This document shows positions 1 to 9,291 of a stretch of DNA of 64,000 bases, in pieces; the stretch's first letter is position 1; every line of letters begins with the position of its first letter. The position numbers were made by a program, and so were the translations under genes. Location: the NCBI GenBank assembly GCA_947501005.1, contig CANMTU010000001.1, positions 2,442,501 to 2,506,500 on the forward strand, in the 5' to 3' direction. The notes beneath the pieces are model-generated. The model was not told the origin of the DNA, searched no databases, and saw only the letters and a list, made by a program, of their open reading frames with translations. Source of the DNA: an uncultured Erythrobacter sp. (GTDB taxonomy: Bacteria > Pseudomonadota > Alphaproteobacteria > Sphingomonadales > Sphingomonadaceae).

Positions 1-73
1 CGCTAATCCCAATCCGTAACCCGCAGTCATGGTTTGCAAGAACCAGCTGCGGACAGGGACGGAAGGGAACATT

Positions 74-2161
74 ATGGCGGAACATTACGCACGCAATAAC
101 GAGGAGCTCAGCAGCTTCATCGCCAACGCTTCGGCGGGCGACACGATTTACCTGGCCGGCGGCACGTATAATACTGTCTGGATCAAGAGCCAGGGAACGC
201 TCGACATCAAGATCGCCTCGCTCGATGAAAGCGATCCGGCCATTCTTACCGGTCTGCGCATGAGCGGATCGAGCGGCGTGACGTTCGAGGGACTGGTCTT
301 TTCGGCGCCGGCGGGCGTGCTGCATTCGTTCCTCGTCACCGGGGCAGACGACGTTCACTTTTCGAATATCGTCATGCATGGGCCGGACAATATGGGCTCG
401 GGCGCCGAGGTTACGCCTTTCTTCATCCGGTCGAGCACGAACGTCTCGGTTACCGGATCCGAATTTTATGACGTAAAGAACGCACTGATGTTGCTGGATA
501 TCGACGGGATCGAAATTTCGGGCAACAGCTTCCACGATATTCGCTGCGATGGGGTCGCCGGCGGCGGCGTGTCGAATGCGCTCATCACCAACAACGTTTT
601 CACCGATTTCTACCCGCTCAACACGGGGGGGTCGGGCGATCACCCCGATGCCATCCAGTTTTGGTCGAACAACCAGGACGAACCGGGCCGGAACATCACC
701 ATCTCCGACAATCTGATCTACCGCGGAAATGGCCTGCCGATGCAGGGCATCTTTATCCGCGATACCTACAGCGAGATGCCCTTCGAAGACCTCACGATCA
801 GCGGCAACGTCGTGCTCGGCGGCCTGTACAATGCAATCAGCGTCGGCGGCGTGAACGGGGGTCAGCTGGTCGACAACATCGTGATCGGCATGGATGGGCA
901 GAAATCGTGGATCCGGGTGAGCGCCGACACGGACTTCGTTATCGAGGACAATTTCGCGTCGCACTATTCCGCTTACAACCGCGACACGCCTTACGATGCA
1001 TCCAACCTCACGATTCCGGGCGGAACGCTCATCGTCAACGAGGCGCTTCGCACCTGGATTGCATCCGGATCCTCGCTGATCGGTGATCTTCAGGACATCC
1101 TCGTCGGCGATTACCGGCCGCAGGTCTCGGAGCCGGTCGATACGGCGCCCCTGCCCATCATCGTTGTGGAGCCGACCGAAACCTCCGCTCCCGAAGCAGG
1201 TTCCTCCGGTGACGACGCCCCGGCAACCGATCCGGTCGAAACCCCGACGAGCGAGGTGCAGCCCGAAGCTCCCGCGCCCAGCGAGCCCGCACCGGCCCCG
1301 ATACCCGCACCCGCACCAGCACCGACGGGAACCGAGGATCCTACCCCGGTCGTTTCGATCGTTGAGACGGAACTGTCGATCACCCCCGCGCCGGGCGATG
1401 CGCCGACTGCTCCGGAAGTGATCCCGGACGTTCCGGCAGTTCCGGCCACGGCAGAGCCGGAAGTCGCCCCGGCCCCGCAGGAGGAGCAGCCCGAAGCTCC
1501 GGTTCCCAGCGAGCCCGCACCGGCCCCGGTACCCGCACCCGCACCAGCACCGACGGGAACCGAGAGTCCTACCCCGGTCGTTTCGATCGTGGAGACGGAC
1601 CTGTCGATCGACCCGGCGACGGGCGATGCGCCGACCGCTCCGGAAGTTCCGGCAGTTCCGGTAGCGGCAGAGCCGGAAGTGGCCCCGGCTCCGCAGGAAC
1701 CGACGCGGGGCAACGGAAGCCAGGCGTTCATCGACAGGTTCCTCGCGCGGTTCGGCGATGATGTGCCTCTGGATTTCGGTCCGGCGTCGAACCCCGGGTC
1801 CTCCCGTCTGTTCGGGCATGCGCATCGAGCAGGTCCCTCGGAAGCGGTCGGTATCACGCTGCAAGGCCAGAACATCATGCTTGACGAAATGCTCAATCTC
1901 CACGCGAACCAGGCGACCCAAGGGTCCGGACGCGGCCTCGGCCGGATCGATCAGATCTTTTCCTCGGTGCAGGCGCACGGCGCCGTCGATGCACGGCCGG
2001 CGCCGACCGCGATCGACACGATCTTCCAGACGAGCGAACCGACGCATCTGGCGGACAATGCCGGCTCGACTTCGCGGTTCGCGGATACCGGGTTCGTTGG
2101 CTTCGGCTTGAGCGGTCGCGGCGAACTGACGCATCTCGGAATGACACCCGAGATCGTGTAA
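74..2161 (+). CDS. Parallel beta-helix (pectate-lyase-like) protein with Pro/Ala/Glu-rich tandem-repeat C-terminal region
   Basis: ORF 29..2161; likely ATG at 74 (MAEHYARNNEELSSF). Repeated N/G/I-rich beta-helix coils (SDNLIYRGNGLPMQGIFIRD...); PAPAPAPTGTE repeats; shares long blocks with the protein at 5189..6565. Confidence 0.8.
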   Translation: MAEHYARNNEELSSFIANASAGDTIYLAGGTYNTVWIKSQGTLDIKIASLDESDPAILTGLRMSGSSGVTFEGLVFSAPAGVLHSFLVTGADDVHFSNIVMHGPDNMGSGAEVTPFFIRSSTNVSVTGSEFYDVKNALMLLDIDGIEISGNSFHDIRCDGVAGGGVSNALITNNVFTDFYPLNTGGSGDHPDAIQFWSNNQDEPGRNITISDNLIYRGNGLPMQGIFIRDTYSEMPFEDLTISGNVVLGGLYNAISVGGVNGGQLVDNIVIGMDGQKSWIRVSADTDFVIEDNFASHYSAYNRDTPYDASNLTIPGGTLIVNEALRTWIASGSSLIGDLQDILVGDYRPQVSEPVDTAPLPIIVVEPTETSAPEAGSSGDDAPATDPVETPTSEVQPEAPAPSEPAPAPIPAPAPAPTGTEDPTPVVSIVETELSITPAPGDAPTAPEVIPDVPAVPATAEPEVAPAPQEEQPEAPVPSEPAPAPVPAPAPAPTGTESPTPVVSIVETDLSIDPATGDAPTAPEVPAVPVAAEPEVAPAPQEPTRGNGSQAFIDRFLARFGDDVPLDFGPASNPGSSRLFGHAHRAGPSEAVGITLQGQNIMLDEMLNLHANQATQGSGRGLGRIDQIFSSVQAHGAVDARPAPTAIDTIFQTSEPTHLADNAGSTSRFADTGFVGFGLSGRGELTHLGMTPEIV
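1261..1716 (+). repeat. Two-copy in-frame tandem repeat, 228 bp (76 codons) period, encoding PEAPxPSEPAPAPxPAPAPAPTGTExPTPVVSIVETxLSI...
   Basis: Near-identical DNA beginning gcccgaagctcc at 1261 and again at 1489. Confidence 0.85.
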
Positions 2162-2193
2162 AGCGCACGGAACCCATCCTACTAAAGACTGCC

Positions 2194-2231
2194 GGCTCGC
2201 CCCATCGCAATGGGGCGGGCCGAGCTTTTTT
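2194..2231 (+). terminator. Rho-independent terminator after beta-helix gene
   Basis: GGCTCGCCCCAT-cgca-ATGGGGCGGGCC hairpin followed by a six-T run. Confidence 0.85.
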
Positions 2232-2298
2232 GCGATCATTTTTGTGATGTTAACTGAAGAGCATGCTATCTGCCGTTAGATCGACCTGAAACGCGGGC

Positions 2299-3885
2299 AT
2301 GTGGGCAAAAATGACGATGTTATCGAGGATACGGCCTTTGATATTCCGGCCCTTGCCCGAGGTGCTGCAAGGCTATTCGCGTGGCGCGTTCTGGCAGCGA
2401 AGCGTCGTGCTGTTCGGCCTTCTCTATGTCCTCGTGCTGATCGCAGCGGGCGTGTCTTTCGCGGTCTACGGCACGAATATTCTCATGCCGGTGTCCGGCT
2501 TGCTTGCGGTCATCGCGATGCTGATTGTTTGGGTTCTGCCCGAAAGCAACAATCCGCCGCTGCGCTGGATGCGGCGCCTGTTCTTCGGCTTCCTGGTCGC
2601 GTTCCTGTTCTGGCCGGACTATCTCGCGTTCGACTTCCCGGGATTGCCCTGGATTACCGCCATGCGGTTGTTCGCCGTGCCTCTGGCGGCAACGTTTTTC
2701 ATATCCCTTTCGGTTTCAAAGACGTTCAGAGCCGAGCTGAAGGCGATACTCCAGCCGACATACCTGACGAACAGGTTCCTGCTGATATTCATCGCTGCGG
2801 CCGCGTTGAGCGTGCTTTATTCCCGGTCTCCGGGGGATTCAGCCAACAAGTTCGTTGTCGCGATCATGTACTGGTTCGTGGTGTTCTATGTTTCCGTGTG
2901 GGTCTTTTCGAAGCCCGGAACGATTCGGACATTCGCCTATTTAATGTGGATTTTCGCGGTACTGACAAGCTTGGTGGGGCTTCAGGAATGGCGCCTGCAA
3001 GCGATCCCTTGGGCCGGGAGTATCCCGTCGTTCCTCACGATCGAAGATCCGGTAATCGCGACGATTCTCTCTGCAACAGTGAGATCAACGCTTGGTATCT
3101 ACAGATTGAAAAGCAAATTTTTCACTCCGCTTTCTTTTGCAGAGTTTCTTGCTTTTACGACGCCATTCATCATTTACTTTATCGTATTTAGCCGCAACTA
3201 CGTTACGAAGTTTGCTGGGCTTGCGACCCTGCCCCTTGTTTTCCTATCGATCCTGCGGACCGACTCCCGTTTGGGCGCTACGGGCTTCTTCCTTTCCTTC
3301 CTGTTCTTCCTGGTCGCATGGGGTGTGGTTCGCTGGATGCAGCGCAAGGAAAGCATTTTCGGACCGGCGATAACCTTATCCTACCCGATCGTTGCCGTAG
3401 GCTTCCTGGTTTCGACGTTTTTCGTAGGGCGGTTGCGCAACATGGTATGGGGTACCGGTGCGCAATCCTTCAGCACCATGGCTCGCGAAGCCCAGTGGGA
3501 TGGGGGAATACCCAAATTGCTCGCCCAGCCTTGGGGTTACGGAATGGGCCAAGGCGGGCAGGTATTGAACTACCGCAACCCGGCAGGGGCCCTTACCATC
3601 GATAGCCACTATCTTGCCGCATTGCTGGACTTCGGGATCGTAACCTTCATCATCTATGCGATGATTTTCGTTACATGCCTCCTTTATGGAGCGTATTACC
3701 TGTTCAAGGCCAATACGACCGAACATCTTTTAATCATTCCATGCCTCATACTCGTTTCGATCTTCGTCATTGAAAAGTATGTCTTTGCGCAGCAGGAAAA
3801 TCACACGCTCGTGTATATGAGTGTCGCCGCGATCTGCGCGATGTGTTGGCGCATTAAGAATGAAGGAAAAGGCAGTACACTGTGA
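2299..3885 (+). CDS. O-antigen ligase/Wzy-like polysaccharide polymerase membrane protein
   Basis: 528 aa, many TM segments, WaaL/Wzy-like layout, precedes a Wzz/GumC-like gene with ATGA-type overlap. Confidence 0.75.
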   Translation: MWAKMTMLSRIRPLIFRPLPEVLQGYSRGAFWQRSVVLFGLLYVLVLIAAGVSFAVYGTNILMPVSGLLAVIAMLIVWVLPESNNPPLRWMRRLFFGFLVAFLFWPDYLAFDFPGLPWITAMRLFAVPLAATFFISLSVSKTFRAELKAILQPTYLTNRFLLIFIAAAALSVLYSRSPGDSANKFVVAIMYWFVVFYVSVWVFSKPGTIRTFAYLMWIFAVLTSLVGLQEWRLQAIPWAGSIPSFLTIEDPVIATILSATVRSTLGIYRLKSKFFTPLSFAEFLAFTTPFIIYFIVFSRNYVTKFAGLATLPLVFLSILRTDSRLGATGFFLSFLFFLVAWGVVRWMQRKESIFGPAITLSYPIVAVGFLVSTFFVGRLRNMVWGTGAQSFSTMAREAQWDGGIPKLLAQPWGYGMGQGGQVLNYRNPAGALTIDSHYLAALLDFGIVTFIIYAMIFVTCLLYGAYYLFKANTTEHLLIIPCLILVSIFVIEKYVFAQQENHTLVYMSVAAICAMCWRIKNEGKGSTL

Positions 3886-5138
3886 ACTTCCAATCTGTCC
3901 TTATCCGCCTCTGGCATCTGAAGTTCTTTATCCTCGCCTCGGCGGTCCTGTGTGCGATCGTTGCGATGTTGGCCACGATGTCCATGGCGAACAGGTATTT
4001 TGCGAGCGCCACGATCCAGCTCGACACGCGATTCGAGAACGCGACGGACAGGTACTCGGTAGGAAGAAGGCAGATCGATACGTTCGTTCGATCGCAAGCC
4101 GCAATCATCAAGGATATTTCGGTGACCGGGCGGGTGGTTGACCAGCTTGGCTGGACGAATTCCTACTCGCTCGCGCAGGAATACAATCAGTCTGGCGCGC
4201 AGACCGGGGTCGATTTTCGGACCTGGTTGGGAAATTCGGTTGCCGACAGGATCGTGCTGACGTTCGAAGATGACAGTCCTACTTTTACTGTCGGATATAT
4301 CGGGCTGTCCCGAGAAGAAGCGAGTACGATGGTGGATTTGGTTCGCCAGGCCTATATCGATTTTACGGTGGAGCGCGCGAGGGGCGATGCTGCCAAGAAC
4401 CAAAGATGGTTCGATGATCAACTAGCTGCATTACGGCGGCAAATGAGCGTTCTAGAAAAGCGAAATTCCGATTTCGGACTTGCAAACGACGTGATTCTTG
4501 ATGCCAACGGTATCTCGCAGACCGAGATGGAGTTGCGCGGTGCACCTTACGCAGTCATCGCGGAAAACCAGTTTCCGACGCAGCCTGCGCAAAGCATTCC
4601 CCATCCTCTTGATGGGGAACTTGAGGAGATCGACGCCGAAATTGCGCGTCTGTCGACGACAATGGGTCCTAACCACCCACGCTTGAAGACGCTGCAGGCG
4701 GAAAGATCGGAGATGGCGAGTATAATCGCGCGAACGACGCCGGAGACCGTCCAGGCTCCGGTCACCCCAACCGGACCCACTCAACAGGACATTGAAGCCA
4801 AATATTTGGCCAAGGCCGAGGTTATTCAGACGGCCAAGCGTTATGCCGATGAGCTGGCCGCCCTGGAGGCGCAATTCGCCAGGTTCAGCCAGCGACGGCA
4901 GGCTTTCGCTCTCGATAGTGCGTCGCTCAGGCCAACTGCCTCCAGCGAGGGCGCGGTCGTTCCTCTGGGAGAGGTCTACTATCCACGCAAAACTTTCGCC
5001 GTCGCCGGCGCGGCAGGATTTGGTGCCTTGCTGGCCAGCCTGCTTGGTCTGCTTTTCTCTTTCACCCAGCATCGCGTGAAATCGAACGAGGACTTGCGGC
5101 ATCTCGAAATGCCCGTTCTAGGGCTAGCGTCGGCGTAA
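3882..5138 (+). CDS. Wzz/GumC-family chain-length determinant (polysaccharide co-polymerase), copy A
   Basis: N-terminal TM, coiled-coil periplasmic region, GPNHPRLKTLQAER motif, C-terminal TM. Confidence 0.85.
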   Translation: MNFQSVLIRLWHLKFFILASAVLCAIVAMLATMSMANRYFASATIQLDTRFENATDRYSVGRRQIDTFVRSQAAIIKDISVTGRVVDQLGWTNSYSLAQEYNQSGAQTGVDFRTWLGNSVADRIVLTFEDDSPTFTVGYIGLSREEASTMVDLVRQAYIDFTVERARGDAAKNQRWFDDQLAALRRQMSVLEKRNSDFGLANDVILDANGISQTEMELRGAPYAVIAENQFPTQPAQSIPHPLDGELEEIDAEIARLSTTMGPNHPRLKTLQAERSEMASIIARTTPETVQAPVTPTGPTQQDIEAKYLAKAEVIQTAKRYADELAALEAQFARFSQRRQAFALDSASLRPTASSEGAVVPLGEVYYPRKTFAVAGAAGFGALLASLLGLLFSFTQHRVKSNEDLRHLEMPVLGLASA

Positions 5139-5188
5139 GGACGCCGCAGCCTGACCAGGCTGCGACGCCCATCTTCACAGACGCTTAT

Positions 5189-6370
5189 TCAAGCGCCCGT
5201 TTTCATCAATCTCAGCAAAACCGCCCCGCGGTGGGAAGCGAACACCCGCTTTTCCCGCGCCCACTGACTGATCGTGCGCGCCATGTTGCGATCCGTCGCC
5301 TCGATCTTCGTATTGCCCCTCGAGCTGGGCTCTTCGCGATTTTTCCTGAAGATGTATGCCCCGGCGGTGTTGTTTACCGTCGATGCCCGGCGAACGTTTT
5401 CGAGCCGGATCCAGCTTTTCTGATCGGTCCGCGGGATGACCGAATTATCAATAATCCTGACGCCGTTGGCCCCGCCGACCGAGATGCCGTTATACATGCC
5501 CCCGACAACCAGATTGCCTTCGATCACGAGATTCTCGAACGGCAGTTTCAGATGCGTATCCCGCACAAAGATGCCCTGGATCGGACTGCCGCGGCCACGA
5601 ATGATGAGATTGTCCGCGATCGTGATGTTGCGACCGGGTTCGCTCTGATTGTTCGACCAGAGCTGGATGCCATCGGGATGGTCGTAGCGCGCCGGACTGA
5701 GATTGGTTATCACGTTGGAGCGGATCGCCGTATCCTGAGTGCCGCCACCGCGGATCGCGTCGGTCTGAAGGTTCTCGAACTCGTTGGCCTCGATAAGCGA
5801 ATTCTCCAGGTTGAGGACCGCCATACCATGTTTGAAGTTCGTGAAATACGAACGGGAAACGGTGATATTCGAACTCGAACGGAGCATGATCGCGGTATTG
5901 ATCTTGCGGCTGAACGTACGGCCCGGCCCGACAATTCGCACGTGTTCGATTTTTACGTTCCGGCTGCTGAGAACGATCGCGCCATAATGGCCGCCGACCG
6001 ACCCCCCTGCGGGCGGGTTGATGTCGATGTTCTTGATCGACAACCCTCTCACCCCGGAAAGATACAATCCATCGAACACCGCCGGCCGGTTCGGCACGGC
6101 GGACCTGATGACCGTGCCGTAGGGAACGATCAGATTCTTGATCGACAAGCCGTGATAGCGCCCGGGAGCGACGAGTATCGCGGTCGCCCCGTTGACGTTG
6201 CGCAAGGCCTGATTGAGCTGCGAAAGCGACGATACCGTAACTTGCGACCGCTCGATGGTGGAGGGCGCGCTTCCAGGAATGGCGTGGGCGAGATGAGACG
6301 TCGTCAACGCCGCTACGCATGCAGTTAAATAAAAGAAGTATGAACCTTTTTTAAGGTTATTCCGTATCAA
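5189..6370 (-). CDS. Secreted parallel beta-helix protein, paralog of 74..2161
   Basis: ORF 5189..6565; signal-peptide-like IRNNLKKGSYFFYLTACVAALTTSHLAHA suggests a TTG start near 6370. DGIQLWSNNQSEPGRNITIADNLIIRGRGSPIQGIFVRDT closely matches the 5' protein. Confidence 0.75.
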   Translation of the reverse strand: MIRNNLKKGSYFFYLTACVAALTTSHLAHAIPGSAPSTIERSQVTVSSLSQLNQALRNVNGATAILVAPGRYHGLSIKNLIVPYGTVIRSAVPNRPAVFDGLYLSGVRGLSIKNIDINPPAGGSVGGHYGAIVLSSRNVKIEHVRIVGPGRTFSRKINTAIMLRSSSNITVSRSYFTNFKHGMAVLNLENSLIEANEFENLQTDAIRGGGTQDTAIRSNVITNLSPARYDHPDGIQLWSNNQSEPGRNITIADNLIIRGRGSPIQGIFVRDTHLKLPFENLVIEGNLVVGGMYNGISVGGANGVRIIDNSVIPRTDQKSWIRLENVRRASTVNNTAGAYIFRKNREEPSSRGNTKIEATDRNMARTISQWAREKRVFASHRGAVLLRLMKTGA

Positions 6371-6845
6371 GTCCCGTCTCCTGACAAATCCGAATTTCGA
6401 GCCGGCTTTCCGATCCTGAAAGCATCCCGAGTGGGGGAACGACTCTTTCGCGGCTAAGGCGCAATTCCCCCGGCGCCGCATTAACCCCGCGATACGTCGG
6501 GCAGATTTAGCGACGATGAGAGCGGGGGTTTCATCAATTGAAACGAAACGCGCCGTAACTGCCACGCGCAGCTTATTGGAAACGACACGAGTTGATCGGG
6601 GAGAGCAGCAGATGCGCTTTGCCGATCGCGCTAAACGCGCCAGCGGCTACCAGGTTGAGACAAGGAAACGCTCTTGCGAGTTCGCGTATGACAGAAAGGA
6701 CGTGGATCCCCGATGTCACCTCGCTCTTAGGCAACGAATGGCCCGCTCTCGCCGCCAGAACCTCCCCCAACCCTGTAAATTGCGGCATTGGCCGGAGCTG
6801 TCTAACCGACGGCCCTCCGACACAGCCGCAAAGCCGTGCAAACAG

Positions 6846-7892
6846 TCAGCGCAATGGCAGTCCGAACGTCGCCCGCGCGGTCGCGCGGGCTTGCGCGGGT
6901 TGTCTGCGAATTATCCGCCGCGCGACGATAATCAGGTTCTGCGCGAAATAGAGAGGCACCAGCAGAGGGTAGTGCTTGCGCGCGAAGATCATCTTGCTGC
7001 GGATGTGGTGGTATTCCGACAGGGGCGACCGCGCTCGGTGCGAGAGCTTGCTGGCCGATCCCGCCGACGCCCCTTCCTTGTGATAGACGACGGCATCGGT
7101 AACGAAGCCGGTCCGATGCCGTCCCTTGCCACGCAGGGCGAGATCGATTTCCTCGTAGTAGAGGAAGAAGCGTTCCTCCAGCAGGCCCACATCCTCGAGG
7201 AACGCGCGGGTCATGATGAGGGATGCGCCGCAGACGAAATCGGTCTTCGCCGTCACCTCCGCTGCGTCATAGGCCTGCTCGACCGAACTGCCCCCGGCGA
7301 TCCCGCCCGCTGCGCCGGTCCATTTGCTGAAATGCATGCCGTTCAAAAGCTGATAGCGGGACGGCTCGTGATACAGCCGGATAGGCGTTCCCGCCATGCC
7401 CCACGTCGGATGGGCGGCGAACGCCTGTTTGACGGCGGAGACGGTCTGCGGCCCCACCGTCGTATCGTTGTTGAGAAGCCAGAAAAGGTCGATTGCCGGA
7501 TGCAGGCGCGCAATCTCGAGCCCGCGATTGTTCCCGCCGGCAAAACCGAGATTGCCCCCGGTGTCGATGATCGTCAGCCGCTTTTCGACCGGGCGGGTCA
7601 GATCGTCCGCCGTGCGCACCTCGAAGTCGATCGGAAAGGCGACCGGCCGCGCGACGGACTGTTCGTGAAATGGATGGGCGGCACCTGCCACCCGCTCGCC
7701 CCTCGCCCACTCGCAGATCGCTTCAATCGACCCGTCGCGCGAATCGTTGTCGGCAACGATCACGAATGGCACTCGGTCGCCGGAAAACAGCGAGTGCAGA
7801 CATTCGATGGTATCCTGCGCACTGCGATAATTAACCGCGACGACAGCGATCGTATCGTCTTCGACGGCGGGGGACGATGCAGCGTGCGACAA
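6846..7892 (-). CDS. Glycosyltransferase family 2 (rhamnosyltransferase-like)
   Basis: VVAVNYRSAQDTIECLHSL...ADNDSRDGS...NNDTTVGPQT...YYEEIDLALR. Confidence 0.85.
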   Translation of the reverse strand: MSHAASSPAVEDDTIAVVAVNYRSAQDTIECLHSLFSGDRVPFVIVADNDSRDGSIEAICEWARGERVAGAAHPFHEQSVARPVAFPIDFEVRTADDLTRPVEKRLTIIDTGGNLGFAGGNNRGLEIARLHPAIDLFWLLNNDTTVGPQTVSAVKQAFAAHPTWGMAGTPIRLYHEPSRYQLLNGMHFSKWTGAAGGIAGGSSVEQAYDAAEVTAKTDFVCGASLIMTRAFLEDVGLLEERFFLYYEEIDLALRGKGRHRTGFVTDAVVYHKEGASAGSASKLSHRARSPLSEYHHIRSKMIFARKHYPLLVPLYFAQNLIIVARRIIRRQPAQARATARATFGLPLR

Positions 7893-8081
7893 ACCGGTTT
7901 CCTACTCTGTTTCGCGCCATCTAGGGGTGGTGCCGTCGTTCACCAACCGCAAACGGGGCTCGGGCCGGTCCTAGACCCCGACCATCCGCCTCGGCTCCCT
8001 TTCCATTAGCCGTGCGCCATTCCGGGATGGTTCGTCCACCGTAGGTACGAACCGGGCAGCGCGGCAAACAGGGCCATCGCC

Positions 8082-9098
8082 TCAACTGCGTTTGGCGTCG
8101 CTCATCCAGCCGTCGAGATAGGTCATCAGCTCCGCATAATTGGTCGTCGCCCGGACCGGGTCGCGCTGGCTCAGCCGCTCTACCGCCTGGGCGAACTCCT
8201 CGGGCGTGTCCGCCACCTCGATCAGGCCGCGCTTGCGAAAGTTCTCGGTGATCTCGGCCTGGTGATTGTCGTAATGCTCGCCCAGTTCGTAACGGCGCGG
8301 CACCGCGATCACCCGGCATCCGGCGCGCAATGCGGTAATGAGCGAGCCGGTGCCGCCATGGCACACGACATAGTCGGCCCGGGAAAGCATGTCCTGAATA
8401 TCGCCGAAGGAATAGCTTTCCGCCCACTCGATGCCCTCGTGATCGACCGTGGCACCGTCGCCGACCTGCAGCACCACGCGGCCCTTGATCACCCCGTCGC
8501 GATAGGCCGCAGTGACCAGTTCGACCAGGCGTGGAAAGGGTAGCGTCGCGCCGACCGTGCCGAACATCAGGGCATCCTTGGGCGGGCGCGGTTCCTCGAT
8601 CGTGCGAAACGGATCGAACACGATCGACCCCTTCCAGTTCTGCGCGAGCTTTTCCGCCTGGGCGATACGCAGATGCGCGAAGGGGCCGATCAATCTGGCG
8701 AAGGAGGACGGCCTTTCGAAGCGGGCGAAGGAATCGATCAGGGCGATCCGCGCACCGTGCAACCGCGCCCAGATGACGAGCAACGCCATCGACCCCGCTC
8801 CTGTGGTCAGCACCACGTCAGGCCGCGTCTTGCGGATAATCTGGAGCGACCGGCGCAGGCTGACCAGCGCCCCGCGTAACATGGCCAGGGGATTGCCGAG
8901 CTTGGCCTGGCCAAGCGCGACATGTGGGACGAAATAGGTTTCCTGGGTCTGCGCGATCGAGCGGCCAAGGGCCGATTCCTCGGTCACGAAGAAACTGTCG
9001 TGCCGGCTCCACAGCGGCTCGAGATCGAGCAGCTGGCGAACGTGCCCACCGCCGGACGCAGCAAGGCACACGCGCAGTCGGCGTGTCTGCTCGGCCAT
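8082..9098 (-). CDS. Fused Alg14/PssD-Alg13/PssE-type glycosyltransferase (SpsK/WelK-like)
   Basis: N-terminus LRVCLAASGGGHVRQLLDL (Alg14-like); C-terminus MFGTVGATLPFPRLVELV...ADYVVCHGGTGSLITALRAGCRVIAVPRRYELGEHYDNHQ (Alg13/GT28-like). Confidence 0.8.
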   Translation of the reverse strand: MAEQTRRLRVCLAASGGGHVRQLLDLEPLWSRHDSFFVTEESALGRSIAQTQETYFVPHVALGQAKLGNPLAMLRGALVSLRRSLQIIRKTRPDVVLTTGAGSMALLVIWARLHGARIALIDSFARFERPSSFARLIGPFAHLRIAQAEKLAQNWKGSIVFDPFRTIEEPRPPKDALMFGTVGATLPFPRLVELVTAAYRDGVIKGRVVLQVGDGATVDHEGIEWAESYSFGDIQDMLSRADYVVCHGGTGSLITALRAGCRVIAVPRRYELGEHYDNHQAEITENFRKRGLIEVADTPEEFAQAVERLSQRDPVRATTNYAELMTYLDGWMSDAKRS

Positions 9099-9291
9099 GG
9101 CTAGAGAGACTCCCTCACTCGGAATGATTACGACACATTTGTTAAAGGCTTCTGCCGTTCAATTCGCACATTTGCGAGATTGAAACACCTGAAACCTTTT
9201 CCCTTTAACGAATTTTCGAGTGTGTTATCGCACCCCCTTCGCGCTGGCACATGGATTGCCATCGGGGGGCTCACTGTTGCCGGAGTTAAGG

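Noticed and set aside
1111-1896. 261-aa Gly/Ala/Ser-rich minus-strand ORF
   Set aside because: It is only the complement of the Pro/Ala repeat tract of the beta-helix gene
5145-5164. Hairpin CGCAGCCT-gacc-AGGCTGCG as an intrinsic terminator
   Set aside because: No T-run on either strand; kept only as a possible hairpin between convergent genes
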